Origin: Bryum argenteum
Taxonomy: Eukaryota > Streptophyta > Bryopsida > Bryales > Bryaceae
Direction: 5' to 3'
NCBI GenBank assembly: GCA_037043015.1
Contig: CM073330.1
Coordinates: forward strand, 4,179,263 to 4,243,262
Length of the DNA stretch: 64,000 nucleotides
Under the pieces are notes generated by a model. That model did no database searches, was not told the origin of the DNA, and was given only the letters and a program-made list of their open reading frames with translations. A program made the translations under genes and the position numbers. Positions 1-11,729 of the stretch are shown one piece after another; position 1 is the first letter of the stretch; each line of letters starts with the position of its first letter.

Positions 1-590
1 AACTCCTCTCATGTTTACATCCCTCTCGTAAGTGGCTTGTACTTCAATAGTTGCACTTCATACTAATTTCTTGCATTTTTTATACCACGTGAGTGTTGCT
101 TACATAGAAATACATCTTGTCTCTATAGTTCAAGAGTAGATTTACTTGTGCGGATCACAGTGACATGTTCCTCTCATTAGCACAAAATGATACATCCGGA
201 CAATTTAAGATAATCTAAGTTTGAATCTTTTTGTTGAAATAGGTGCTTCAAGATGCATAGCTTACTTTGTCATGTTCATCTCTACCTAAAATGCCTAAAC
301 TCTTCACTTTTAGGGGAATTGAAATGAAGAGATTTCTTGAAAGTAGAGAAAGACATTTCTTTGCGATACACATAGCTTGTTATTGCCCAAAGCTTGCCAT
401 GATACCTACGGCTTGCCATGATCATGATCTATTGATATCTAGAGAATCGTAGAATATCATATTAGCTTCACAATTTCTTTTTCTTGGGATTGAAAATCTC
501 GTATCTAAGATACTTCAAAGTTTGTATAAGATTTGATGGTCTCTAAATACTATATTAGCTTGATTCTAGTTGATGAGGCTCTCCGCAGAG
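1..590. other. AT-rich flank, no gene recognised
   Basis: This stretch is AT-rich and has only short reading frames with no recognisable protein. It lies outside the likely left end of element C, so it may be the flanking genome or another repeat. Confidence 0.4.
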
Positions 591-603
591 TGGGAGGTGC
601 TAA

Positions 604-840
604 GATGTGAGCCACGAGCAGCGAGCAGCGAGCCACGAGCAGGCTGAGGGAGTTAACTTTGTGGGGAAAAGAAGAAAACAATCTTAGCAAAGAGGTCCTA
701 TGACCGTGGATTTTTGGAAGGTTATTTATTATTAATGGAAGACTCTGGTTATAATTAGGAAGACCAATTCTAGGAATGGAGTGAATTAAAGAGAATAACA
801 CCTATGACCGTAGACAAATGTAAGAATGTAAAATGGGAAA
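604..840 (+). mobile_element. Probable left terminus of giant element C
   Basis: At 604-643 there is a run of 7-bp units (GAGCAGC, GAGCCAC, GAGCAGG) preceded by TGT. It resembles both ends of element B, where GAGCAGT and GAGCGGT units follow GTGT. Further in, the phrase CCTATGACCGTGGA (near 696) and a variant near 801 match CCTATAACCGTGG and CCTAAAACCGTGG just inside B's left end and CCTAAATCCGTGG inside its right end. I infer that this is the end of a B-related element reading inward to the right, containing the ParB-methyltransferase pseudogene and the split transposase gene. The exact boundary and target duplication cannot be set because the other end is not in the window. Confidence 0.55.
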
Positions 841-975
841 AATCTATAGAAACTCCGATTGTTGTTTTTAAAGTTTGTGTACAGGAATGGTAATGCTGAA
901 ATCAAGATTCATACCATGTCAGTGGGCTTGTCTTCATAAAACAATTCTCCAACGTTGAATAAGACCACTCGTAAC

Positions 976-1060
976 CAGGGTTGTCTTATTAGACACAATT
1001 TTGGGAATGTCTGTCTGAATTGTCGTATTGGACATGTCTGTTAGACGTCGAGTCGACGAA
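976..1060 (+). repeat. Left terminal inverted repeat of element A
   Basis: The outer 21 bp match the right end at 19 positions. Inside it both ends contain TGTCTGTCTGA-like and GACATGTC motifs in looser register, so the inverted similarity continues imperfectly for about 80 bp. Confidence 0.85.
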
Positions 1061-1186
1061 AATGTCGACAATACCAAAAATTACATAGTAAAAAACTTGC
1101 TGAGATTTACCTTGAGGTAAAAAGCTATTTTCCTACGTGGCGTAGGGTTGATAATGACGTGGAAAATCAAAAAACACGTCACAGTG

Positions 1187-1527
1187 GGCGACCGGCGGTG
1201 GGCGACCTTGCTAGGCGACTGGCGGTCGCACCGGGGCGATCGTCGTCGGTCGCCCTCTCGCGACCGCCGACGCCGCTCGGCCGCCATGAAAGGCGGCGGC
1301 GGTCCCAAGATGGAGACCGGCGTCGCCCTAGCAATCGCTAGTAGGCGACCGCCGGGTCGATCTTGGCGACCGACGATCGCCCAAGGCGATCGTCGGTCCC
1401 TTATAGCGATCGGCGGTCGCCCTGGCAACCGCTATTAGGCGACCGCCGGTCTAGTACTTAGCGACCGACGACGACGCCCGAGCGATCGTCGGTCGCTTAT
1501 GGCTATCGGCGGTCGCCCTGGGGGTAG
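1187..1527. repeat. Palindrome array A1 (left subterminal)
   Basis: This array holds many copies of a palindrome with consensus GCGAYCGNCGGTCGC. The full form has two 7-bp arms around one central base. It sits about 200 bp inside the left end of element A, with no gene start beside it. Subterminal repeat arrays are where transposases or accessory proteins bind in hAT and CACTA elements, so a role in end recognition is plausible but inferred. Confidence 0.8.
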
Positions 1528-1877
1528 CGCCCATGTGACCAGCACTATGGTTGTATATGAAACAAGAAAAATATATCCATAGTGGTACAAAATGAGCTTC
1601 AAAGCATTTTTATGAATACGTTTTTAATTGGAAACAAGGTCAAGTGGTGCATTTCATAGTACAAATTTGCGCATGTCTATAATCATAGTATTCATATATA
1701 TGATGTAACTATTACATATACCAAACTATATGTATTATACTCCCGAAACATACTAGGATACCAAAGTATTGTAAGCTAATAGTTGCCCTACTTGCAGTAC
1801 ATTGTAGTATTGTACCGAGTACTAACAATGAACTTCGTGCTTCCAATCCAAAATAACAAAATTCTAATAACCCGTCT
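1528..1877. other. AT-rich spacer
   Basis: Nothing is recognised between the subterminal array and the 3' end of the transposase relic. The sequence is AT-rich and would include the 3' untranslated region of the minus-strand gene. Confidence 0.4.
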
Positions 1878-4800
1878 TTAGGTATCCTTCAATGTATACG
1901 TATCGTCGCTTGACACTTCATCTGCGTTTGGATCGGTTTCACCTAGAGAGTCATCGGTGCTTTGGTCGCCATCCTCGTCTTCATCCTCTGTCTCATTGCG
2001 AACTTCACACTCAACCTCACTCGCCAAATTGCGCAATTCCGTGTCCGTGGTTGTTTTCTTGTTCACTGTAACGAGGCGCTTCAAGGGCCGTGAAGCATTA
2101 GTGATCCCGTTTGCGTTCTGTGGTAGATGGCGCATTGTACGTGTATTCGGATTATTGGATGAAGCAATCCCAGCATGGACTTCTTCATGTACACGTGCTC
2201 CTTTCCGACATCGTCGATCGTGTCCCTTCCTCAAACGCTTCTGGCCTCGTGTAATACGATTGCGAGGTTGTGTAGATGGCCCGACGTCTCGTGCCACTGC
2301 CAATGCCCGGTTGCATGTTGGACTTGTTGGTTCTATCTTGACCTCCATCTTCGGCAATACCATACGAGTTGTATGGGCCCCTTTAGGTTGGGTAACCCTT
2401 GGGAACAATTGTTGTAGAGGTACATCGGAGTCATCTCCGTTAAGAGTTGAATTCCTTGATCGAATGGTTGAAACTCTAGGTGACCCCACTTCCATGCAAC
2501 CTGAATTGGATACATCGTTAGGTTCCACTTTAATTTGGTCCATTTGAACTCCTGTCGTGGTAACCGTGCCCTTCACACTCTCAAGTTTATCGTCGTTGTT
2601 AGAGTGTGGGCTGCCTTTAAGTGGACCAATGTTCTCTTCATCCATCCGGTTTACCAAGTCTTGTTTCGCTAGGCAGGTACTCTCTTGGAGTTGTAAATTT
2701 GCCACTCCTTCTCCTTCTGTGTCGCTGGCAAATACCGCAAATCGGGCGAGGCGGTTGTGGAACATCCTGGTCGTCATCGAACTCAAACGGGTCCTTGACA
2801 TGAATAGTCATGTTTCCTTCGTTGTCGTTCCAATTCTCTAGGTCGTCGTGTTCGAAACCGTCGTTGACATAATTGTCGTCATCTGCCTCCGAGTTATCCA
2901 TGAATACACCATCATCCCATTCATTGTCGGGTACATAGTCTTCTTCGTCAGAGTCCTCTTCTTCTAAGTAATTTTCGTACCACGTTCTCGCGATCCGGTA
3001 CGTTTAAAGCGCTCGAGTTTGGCGTTCGCATAGATGTACACAAGGTCCTCTCGCTTTGGAAGTTGACAACCGATTCCTCACTTTGTTGTGCACGAAAGAG
3101 TACATGCTCCAATTCCTCTCACATGATGAAGTCAAACATGTCAATGCCAAAATCCTCTTCGCAATTTTTGGCAAGGCATTCCCCGACTTGATGCCACCAT
3201 TGATGTGGTAACAAGTCACAAATGAGTCGGATCGGGGCCTCTCGAATTGGTGTTAAATGGACCCGTCCTCTCCTCATATTGTATGAGTTCCCGCACCACT
3301 TCCTCATAGACCACTCCCATTGGGGCGCTAAGCTTCCTTATGACCCGGTTTAAAGCTCTTCTTGCTTCTCCATTGTTTTGAATTGCTCCAATATTTGTCA
3401 AATAAGGGTTCAACAAAGTCACGCATAGTGGAGGTCTCGTGAGCATCATCTCCCATCGTTTTTGAAATGCATCCTCGTATTTTGTAGCAATGTCGGGGAT
3501 AGTTCGAATGGAGGTTCACGCAAAGAGAACAAGTGTTCCTTAAGGTCCGACATGATCACATACGCCCTGGGCATGGCTGGTACTTCCCCGTCGAACTCCC
3601 GAAGAGCTAGGAGTACTGGTTCAACTACGTTGACAAACTTCGTACAATTCTCCCAGAACTCATCGCTCCTAATGCTATTCCGCACATTCCTTGCCTTTGT
3701 CTCAGAATCGGTGACTGTTTTTTGCTCGTTGAACAATGTTTGGACAAACGCATGCCACTCCGGATCGATCACCATGTTGTTCAGAGGTTGTTGTAGCTTT
3801 AACAACCGCTCTATCATCAAGTAGTTTGTTGCAAATCGAGTCTGAGGTGGTACCTTGAGCTGCAGCTTCGGCGAGTACTTCCTGAATAGAGCCAGGGGGA
3901 CGTGGGACCCCTTAATAAATGTGCACACTCTCTTGGCTTGCTCCACCAATTGCTTAACCCACGCCTCTTTCCCCCAATCTTCGAGAAGGAGGTCTAGAAT
4001 ATGTGCCGCACAACCTTGTCCATACAAGTGAGGATAGTCTATCTGCAACTTCTTCACAGCACCTAACATGGAGCTTGCATTGTCGGTGCATATCTGCACG
4101 ATGTTTTGTGGTCCAACCTCCTCTATGTACTTCGCCATTTCATTTGCCACATAAGCAATGTCCTTTTTCTTCCCTGTAGTATCCACTGATCCCAAAAACA
4201 CCTCTCCCACTGGGCAAACAAGCATCATGTTAATGAGTGGTCTGCTTGTGACATCGGACCACCCATCTGAGCATATTGTTCCTCCGTACTTCTCGATAGA
4301 AAGTTTTGTTCGATCCTCTACCGACCTTTGCACAGCCGCCTTCTTTGCATCGAGCATCGTAGTCCTAATAGCATGATACGAGGGTGGTTGATATCCACCA
4401 ATACCGGCCTTTGCTGTCTCCTGAACGACACTTATGAATGCTGGATGTCGTACGACATTGAATGCAATGTTTGCCTCATAGAAAAATGAAGCCCACTTTG
4501 CATCCAAATTTTGCCTAATGGCAAGATCAAAACTATCCTCCATACTCCTTTGCCCATGTCGCCGTCCACTAGAGAGCGTAGAGATCCTTTATCCATTGCT
4601 GCCATGACTCCCCTTGTTAGAGGATGGCACCTGATTAGACATTAGGTTAGGGGATGGTACTTGTACAGAGTTGATGTGAGGGGTATCTATGTTCTCCGTA
4701 GTTTCCCTTGCCGCATATGGTATGCCCGCATCCACTCGTGAGTCTGGAACAACATCCGCATAAGGAATGTTGTTCTTTGGAACTATCCCTCCGCAGTCAC

Positions 4801-5092
4801 GGAATAGCTCGAGAACTCCACGGGGCAACCTCGTACACCGGGGTAATGGGGAATTGTGAGGATATCCGAAATGAGCTAATGCTCGTTGCCTTACAAAGAC
4901 TGTGCTTTTCCCACAGAATAAGCACACGCGAGTATTTGGCTTGTCGTTCCGTTCCGTGGATACTCGTAGCCACTCGTCCCATTTGCGAGTGTCTCTTCTA
5001 TTATCTGGTACCCCGTTGGATTGGGAAGAATGCTCCATGTTCTGGAACCGCACCTCCGCCGCTGCAATGAAACCGGTGACGACAACACGCAC
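1878..5092 (-). pseudogene. hAT transposase (BED, DUF659, hAT dimerisation), decayed
   Basis: Read on the minus strand, the N-terminal part (5092-4589) has a BED-like zinc finger with a CLFCGK motif and a following AHF. Next comes a DUF659 domain (4543-3446) with CSDGWSD and CTDNASSM, the acidic positions of the RNase H-like core. Near 3190-3010 is a hAT dimerisation segment (LPKIAKRILAL, CERNWS, RNRL). An acidic Ser/Asp/Glu-rich tail continues to 1878. An in-frame TAA at 4589-4591 separates BED from DUF659, though an unrecognised intron is possible. The frame also shifts near 3480, 3230 and 3185, so this copy looks inactive. It is the likely former mobiliser of element A. A TATA box and palindrome array A2 lie directly upstream. 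Confidence 0.85.
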
Positions 5093-5204
5093 TACAAGGG
5101 CTCAAGTTACTCTTTGCACCTATAGACCGAGCAGGGGGCTTCTCATGGGGAGACCCAAGACAACGGGCCAAGCGCAAAGGAAAGTGACTTCGAGCCCGTG
5201 AACG

Positions 5205-5383
5205 ACTCCTTATATACTCCACAGCCAGATCGGCAGTCGCCACAGCCAGATCGGCGGTCGCCCTAACAACGCTGTCGCGCCATGTGAACCGGCGGTCGCC
5301 CTGGCGTTGACTTCATCCCGCTAGCTGGACCGCCGGTCGCCCTAGCCCTACCCAGTTGGACCGCCGGTCGCCTTAGCGATGAC
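5205..5383 (-). promoter_or_regulatory. TATA box and palindrome array A2 upstream of the hAT transposase
   Basis: On the minus strand a clear TATA box (GTATATAAGG, about 5208-5217) lies roughly 120 bp before the first ATG. Immediately upstream, 5229-5383 holds several GACCGCCGGTC-type palindromes. The order array, TATA box, coding region recurs at other genes of element A. Confidence 0.7.
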
Positions 5384-5923
5384 AGATTGCTCGGACGAAG
5401 AGCACTTTACTCTCCAAGTCAAATTCCATGGTCCACCGTCCACGTAGTATAGCTATTAATAACTAGAATCCCGGAGACCATGTGGCTCAAAAATGTTTGA
5501 TTTGCAATAATGCTTTTTTTTTGAAAAGAAAAAAAATTAATAATAATAAAGGGAACATGCGAAGGCAAGAGAGAGAACAATAAGGACTCATATTAGAAAC
5601 TAGAGTTTTAACTTCTCTTGCTCCAAATCCAAAAAATAAAGGGATGAATATTGCTCAATCCACGTTTCCTAAATAATTAAGAATGATAAAAATTGCCATG
5701 TATCAATGATGGTACCTCGGACATTGAAGGTTTTTCCTTTATGCTTATACCACATGCAATAGTGAGATTGCATTCACCAAGAATATTTAAATTGAAGAAA
5801 ATCAAAAAGTTCATATTCACATTCAACGTTTTTGCATACGAAATGGCAATTGCACTTAGTGTTTGGTATCAAGTACACTACTTTTCTACAATTGCTAAAA
5901 AAACGTGATTAACTAACTACCAG
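5384..5923. other. AT-rich intergenic stretch
   Basis: No gene or structured repeat is recognised. It separates array A2 from the 3' end of WCH gene 1. Confidence 0.4.
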
Positions 5924-6628
5924 TCATTCTTCGCTTGGGCCCCCTTCATTGTAAATTTGGCTTGGCCCCCCTTCTGTACAAATTTGGCTTGGCCCCCCTT
6001 CATCAAAATGTGCCTGACCTTCCTCCATCGTTTGGTTCGGCTCCCCTTCATCCACTTCTCGGCTTTCGGTCCCTTCTTCTTCCGAATCTGACCAAACTAT
6101 GTCCTCATCAGGGATTCCTCCTTTGTAACCCCTAGGTGTTGTAAGCCCTTCTCGTGGGTTGGCCGCTGGGTAAGGAGCTCGCGGAATATGCGGTTCTTGT
6201 GGCTTAATTGTTTGAGGGGATTTTTTAAACGTCCTCCAATCCACGTCCCTCTGCAAAAGTACCTCCGTGTACACCATTTGTGCTATGTTGTACGAAACCT
6301 CGTTGCTCACCACATGCACACCGGCGTAGAGGAACTTCCACACTTCAATGCATCGTTGCACAAATTCATCGTGATGGCAATAGTGCAAATTTGCGCAATT
6401 CAGGCGGCGATGAAACTCGTGACGATAGTGTGGAAACAAATGGCCGATGTGGCACCAAGCAATGTACCACTTGCAAGTCTTGAGGGTCCACGGTTCCTCT
6501 ACTTGCGCCCACCCCGGAAAAGCCTGTAGCGTGGGATCTATGAGAATCTTGTGAAATCCCCTTTGCATCTTTCCTTTCCTCTTGCGGTCCTTGTCTCTCG
6601 CTATCTTCCGCTCCTGGCTAGGCGTCAT
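5924..6628 (-). CDS. WCH-family protein, copy 1 (function unknown)
   Basis: This 234-residue open frame is uninterrupted. The ATG at 6628 gives a basic N-terminus rich in Arg and Lys, as in the sister copies. Residues ~35-150 form the domain shared by all four copies: AFPGW, YIAWCHI, FPHYRHEFHRR, ANLHYCHHDEF, QRCIEVW, NEVSYNIAQMVYTEV and VDW followed by KKSP. Conserved Cys and His (WCH, CHH, RC) could bind metal, but that is a guess. The tail is acidic and ends in short repeats containing EGGPSQI, without the coiled coil seen in copies 2 and 3, so the C-terminus may be truncated. I do not recognise the family. Array A3 and a TATA-like box lie upstream. Confidence 0.7.
   Translation of the reverse strand: MTPSQERKIARDKDRKRKGKMQRGFHKILIDPTLQAFPGWAQVEEPWTLKTCKWYIAWCHIGHLFPHYRHEFHRRLNCANLHYCHHDEFVQRCIEVWKFLYAGVHVVSNEVSYNIAQMVYTEVLLQRDVDWRTFKKSPQTIKPQEPHIPRAPYPAANPREGLTTPRGYKGGIPDEDIVWSDSEEEGTESREVDEGEPNQTMEEGQAHFDEGGPSQICTEGGPSQIYNEGGPSEE
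5935..6005. repeat. 27-bp tandem repeat inside WCH gene 1
   Basis: Three imperfect copies of a ~27-bp unit containing TTGGCTTGGCCCCCCTTC encode the repeated GGPSQI segment at the protein's C-terminus. Confidence 0.7.
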
Positions 6629-6799
6629 GGTCACCAAAATGCTAACGAAGGAAGAAAGTTTTTAAACTATTTCAAAAAAATAGTTATATGTATTCCGTGG
6701 ACTAACACAAAATTTAGAAAACTCGAAAATCGGGCAGCATGTTTGTGTGAAATGCACACGTGTGGCACGTGTGTGCCAATCACCGCACGCTCTAGCGCT

Positions 6800-6904
6800 C
6801 GCACAAGCAGGTGGCAACCCGAGGTCGACACCAGACAATGCGCAAGGCCCGACACGTGGACGCGGTGAGAAATGGCGACTGGCGGTGTCCGCGCGCGTAT
6901 ATGT
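6800..6904 (-). promoter_or_regulatory. Conserved leader and TATA-like box of WCH gene 1
   Basis: The stretch 6810-6880 closely matches 11432-11500 upstream of WCH gene 2: both share a GTCGACACCAGACAATGCGC run and an ACGTGGAC motif with a CACGTG-type core. A TATA-like TATATG lies at 6898-6904, next to array A3. The similarity shows that the promoter and leader were duplicated together with the genes. Confidence 0.6.
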
Positions 6905-6916
6905 AACCCTGGTTCT

Positions 6917-7162
6917 AGGGCGACCGCCGATCCAGCTGAAAGGCGAGCGTCGGTCGCCAGGGCGACCGCCGATCCAGCCGATGGGCGATCGTCGGTCGCC
7001 AGGGCGACCGCCGATCCAGCGGATGGGCGACCGCCGGTCCACCTGGTCCGCGACCACTGGTCAGAGGTCGCGACCTCCAAGTGGGAGGGCGCGACGTATG
7101 CGTGGGGGCGCGACCTCTGGATCGCGCGACCGCCGATCCAGCTGGTGGGCGACCGAGGTCAC
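6917..7162. repeat. Palindrome array A3 upstream of WCH gene 1
   Basis: Alternating GGGCGACCGCCGATCCAGC and GGGCGATCGTCGGTCGCC-type units lie about 290-530 bp upstream of the WCH-1 start, just beyond its TATA-like box. Confidence 0.8.
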
Positions 7163-7199
7163 CGGTCACGAGGTCACCGCGACGATCCACCGTGATTAA

Positions 7200-7325
7200 G
7201 TACTAACCTTCTTCCCAGCGTGTGTGTCAGAATTATCAAAGTAGTAACGAATGTATATAATGACTTTTGGTGGCAAGTATTTGGAACCATCAAAACTAAA
7301 AACAAAAAAAAATTAAAAAAAACAA

Positions 7326-7424
<99 letters not shown>

Positions 7425-8690
7425 GGGCAATAATGTGATTTTAATACTTGGACTTCCTAATAATGACCCTATGAAAATGATATATAAGTAAAAAGGGAGT
7501 AGAAGGGGTGTTGATAACTTTCCTAGGTGATTCATATTGTGTAAAAATATAATATAAATCTTAGGGGCACAAAGAAGAATGAAAGTATTTTTCCCGAATT
7601 TCCAATAATTAAATAGTCATGTGAAAGTAGGCTTTGTGCGCACATGCATACGAAAAACAAAGTGGGGAATGTAATTTGAACATTTGGATTACACTAAATA
7701 GGTACATTAGTGTAAGATTTTTATAAGATTTGAAAATGCTACAAGTTTTTACTTTTGGGATAAAAATTTTACCAAGAGTATCGATTCCAATACTATGTAA
7801 GGATCCCCATCTTCACCTTTGTAGAGGGTACAAATATTGACTAATAGTAAAAACTTATAGCCTATTTATGTATATTAGTGTATCTAACACTAATCTACCT
7901 ATTTAGTGTAGGTAATATGGATCATATAAAAATGATGGAACCATCAAAAATATTATAGGACAACCTGTACTATTTTTCCCAAATTAATATAGAATTTTCC
8001 TTTAAATAAAAGATAAAAAATAGTTAAATGGAGAGAAAAATATTTTAAAAAGAATTGGACTATGTAATAACTACCTTATGAACATGATGGAGCTATGAAA
8101 AAGAATCGTTGGAGTAAAGGATCTATAGGTTGGATTTTGGTTGGAAGCACTTAGAAACACCAAAACTTCAAAAAATAAGAAAAATTAGATAAAGGGGGTA
8201 AGAGGATAATTTAAACCCTTACACTACCTAATGATGACCCTATGGAAATGATGGTGTTATTTAGAAAATCGTGGGGATATGCCACCTATAGGTCATCATT
8301 TGCTTGTAAGTCATTTGAATGAGTAGAATATTGAATGATATACGGAAAATAGATTTGTGGAAAGAGATAACGATTTTAAAACTTGTGTTGACTAAAAAAG
8401 ACCTTATAAAAATTATGAAAGAACAAAATTTCCCGTAAAAGAAACGTATCTACATGTTATGATTTACTTTGACTTTGTAGGATGCTAAGTAATAGAGGAA
8501 GTTATACTAAAGGGGGGAGGAGGTGGTTTTATTATTTTCTCTAACCGTATTAAATATATTAAATCATGAAAGAAGCCACATGGAACTTGGATTTACATGG
8601 AAGGAAATACTTGGTGTTAATTTGATTCAACCTTGGCATGGTGTAGGTCTATAGGATACTTGGTGTTAACTTCATTCAAAACCTCCAAAT
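7200..8690. other. AT-rich intergenic DNA with a long AT dinucleotide tract
   Basis: An uninterrupted (TA)n tract occupies about 7327-7421. The rest is AT-rich with no credible reading frame. The open frame through the TA tract is an artefact of low complexity. Confidence 0.6.
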
Positions 8691-8696
8691 TCCGCG

Positions 8697-9058
8697 CCCG
8701 CCAATACAATGGGATGGCGATCGGATCGGGCGACCGCGTCGGTCGCTAGGCGACCGCCCGATCGTGATGGGGTGCACCAAGGAGAATTGTGTCCGCGAGC
8801 GGCCCCTCCTGATCTCTACGTGATGGGGGTGCACCAAGGAGAATAGTGTCCGCGAGCCTCCGCGCACGCACCCTCCTCCTTGAGGATGCGATCGTCGGTC
8901 GAGCGATCGCTTGGCGTCGTCGACCGTCCAAATAACGATCATGATCGGGCGAAGCGTCGTCGGGTGCACTAAGGAGCGAGCCGCCGATCCAAGCGATCGT
9001 CGGTCGCTAGGCGACCGCGATCCAAATAACGGCGTGGCGGTCTACCGGCGGTCGCGAT
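8697..9058. repeat. Palindrome array A4 (no adjacent gene)
   Basis: GATCG/CGGTC-type palindromes are interspersed with two copies of a ~60-bp unit (8762-8880) containing GGTGCACCAAGGAGAAT. No gene start adjoins it, unlike arrays A2, A3, A5, A6 and A7. It could mark the promoter of a lost cargo gene. Confidence 0.7.
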
Positions 9059-9746
9059 GGGCGCGAATATCTTCCCCCCTTTTGCTACAAATCATTTTCT
9101 GCATATTTGAAATCATGTACGAATCATTGCCTTTCGAGGTTTTGGGGGGTTTGTAAATATATTCATTGACTCTAGATACTTGCAACTAAATCCCACCATA
9201 TATTTATACGTAACTTTTACAACTTAGGTACGATTCCAAATTTTTACAAATTATTTATCATTACTTCATCGTGGATTAATACTAATAAAAGCTTTCCAAA
9301 ATTCAATATCATTATATATACATATGGAATGGTATACACGACATAATTTTCTAAAAGACCACTGTCCAAAGTATCCACCAACCTACCAACATACAAACCT
9401 ACCAACTTAAATAATTACGAACCTACATACCATTCTAAGAACCTTCTTTTAGATATTTCCAAATCATGCATTTCAAATAAAAAATAAACAAATAAAAAGA
9501 ATAAACAAGATGATTAAAATAACACCGTGCGCATATATACAAATAATAAACATAACATCGTTCAACGGGTATCTTACTAGTAAAAACATATCATATAATC
9601 AAAAAGATACATTGTATAACATCCACCTTTAGCACTTATCTCCCAACTTTCAGTTCACAAATAAAATAAAGTAAATGGATATAACCAACACACCAACGTC
9701 TTTCTAAAACTTGATTCCGCTTACTCTAATCTTCTTCCATTGTACT
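9059..9746. other. AT-rich spacer
   Basis: No gene is recognised. This is probably the 3' untranslated and intergenic DNA behind WCH gene 2. Confidence 0.4.
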
Positions 9747-11337
9747 TTAGATTTTTTTTAGATGGTACCAGCTCCGACATTTCTCCTTTGTCTTATTTGC
9801 AATACATAGATCTTCGATCCTTGCATTTAAGAACCTCTCCTCTTCTGCGAGCACAAGTAGCTTTTTGACCAACTCCTCGGTTGTTTCATTGCGCTGTGAA
9901 CTTTGACCCTCTTCTGCAATATCCACGGTTCCATCTATTCCATTGAGGACTAACTTTTCTTTGTCCCCCTTCAATCTTATTGATGCTAGGTTCACCCTTT
10001 CGATCTCAGCTCTCAAGGCATCGCATGCCAAAATGAGTTCCTTTAGCTCCTTCTCAAAATGACCTTGGTCCTTGGCTCCTTCAACCATAAAATCCTTCTC
10101 GCGACCCCAATCATTGACCACAAACCATTCGTCGACGTGCTTGTATCTCTTAAGCACATCCTCGAAATGTTTCGTCTTCTTTATGAGCTCTTCCTCATAA
10201 TCGACTTGATCTGATGCAACCAGAGCTGGGAGAACATTCGTCGCCTCCTCTTGGATCTTCTTTTTTGCATCCTTGATTACCTTTATGTCATGTTGGAGTT
10301 CAAAACACTTTGCCCGTTCGTATGACAAAGCATGAGACAAATATGAATAATTCTCAAAAGCGTTGTTCAACAACTTCATGTACGAATCATCGTTTTCATT
10401 CGGGCGTTTCGCTTTGAAGACTACTTGAACTTCCTTCTCCAGCTCTACTTCTTTATTTCCTTCTCTTTCTGGCTGTTCAATCGTTTCCATTGGATATTCT
10501 ATAGTCCCATCCTCTACGCTAACATTTGTTTGAGGAGAGGCGCTCATAACGGGCCGAACTATAACTTCGGGTGTTCCCAAAGTACAAGCACCAAACATTG
10601 CTTCAACCTCCATGTATTCAATGCCATCCGCTTCTCCTTCTGTTCGTAGGTCCTCGATGTGCTTCACAGGTGCATCAATCACATCCAAATCTTGCACGCT
10701 TGTTTCACCCACATGAAAGTGTTCGACGCCACCAATAGAACCTTCTACAAGAGGAGTATGATGCTCCCTCTCCTTAACCTCTTCTTCATCAGAATTAGGA
10801 TTTACCCAAACATACACATCATCAGCATCTCCATCTTTCCGATACCTTGCAGCCGTAAGTCCTTCTCGTGGGTTTTCTCTCAAAGGGGCTCTTGGAATAT
10901 CTTGCTTGGTTGGAAGGAAGAATTGAGGCGATTTTTTCATTGAGCTCCAATCCACCACTTTCTCCAATATTACCTCTGCATACACCATTTGAGCAATATG
11001 ATACGAAACCTCGTTCTTGGTGACATTCTTGCCTTTATAAAGGAACCTCCACACTTCAATACATCGTTGCACGAATTCGTCATGCTTACAATAGTGCAGA
11101 TTTGCAGCATTTGATTTCAAGTGCGTCTCATGTCGAAAGTGTGGAAACAACTTGCGATGTGGCACCAGCGATGTAATTCTTCATCATTGTCCGACTCCAC
11201 ACACCCTCTTCGGTCTCCCACCCCGGAAAAGCGCGTTGAGTGGCATCTTGGAGAATACGGTGATTCCTCTTCTGTGTTTTCCCTCTCTTCTTGCGTCGCT
11301 CCCCAAGTACTATTTTACGTTCCGCAATTGTAGTCAT
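9747..11337 (-). pseudogene. WCH-family protein, copy 2, full length but frameshifted
   Basis: The ATG at 11337 opens a basic N-terminus, then AFPGW. The frame breaks inside the WCH motif near 11165, where small deletions shift it, and continues open from there to 9747 (about 470 residues). The downstream part has RKLFPHFRHE, ANLHYCKHDEF, QRCIEVW, NEVSYHIAQMVYAEV and VDW as in copy 1. An acidic middle region follows, then a long charged, probably coiled-coil region. This shows the complete layout of the family: basic N-terminus, WCH domain, acidic linker, coiled coil. A sequencing error cannot be excluded. Promoter features match copy 1. Confidence 0.7.
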
Positions 11338-11517
11338 TGTTACCTCCGATCACGGAGATGCCGCTATGATGTGATGTTAGATACAAAACACCAAAAATGG
11401 TGCAGTCCACGTTGGCCTCCAATCGAGCAAGCAAGTGGCAACTTTGAGTCGACACCAGACAATGCGCAATTCCACGGCACGTGGACTGAAAAGTGACGAC
11501 TACGGCCTATTACGATT

Positions 11518-11663
11518 GTATTTAACCTCCTGTGGCAGGGCGACCGGCGGTGTCCCGGCGACATCGTTAGGGCGACCGCCGGTCCAGCTGCAGGGCGACC
11601 GGCGGTGTCCCGGCGACATCGTTAGGGCGACCGCCGGTCCAGCTGCAGGGCGACCGCCGGTGC
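11518..11663. promoter_or_regulatory. TATA-like box and palindrome array A5 upstream of WCH gene 2
   Basis: A TTAAATAC box on the minus strand (about 11518-11524) is followed upstream by two near-identical ~65-bp units (11537-11663) with GGGCGACCGCCGGTCCAGC and GGGCGACCGGCGGTGTCCC. The array lies about 200-330 bp before the WCH-2 start codon. Confidence 0.7.
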
Positions 11664-11729
11664 AGCTTCAAAAGAGTTTCGATACAGCCAGAGCGGAGCG
11701 CTTCGGGGCGACCGGCACTCTGCAGGGGC

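Noticed and set aside
1081..1438. Short coding frames across palindrome array A1
   Set aside because: Frames are open on both strands because the palindrome has few stop codons. No start context or domain supports a gene. The same applies to frames across arrays A3, A4, A6, A7 and A8.
7296..7535. Reading frame with a long Ile-Tyr run
   Set aside because: It is a translation of the (TA)n tract.
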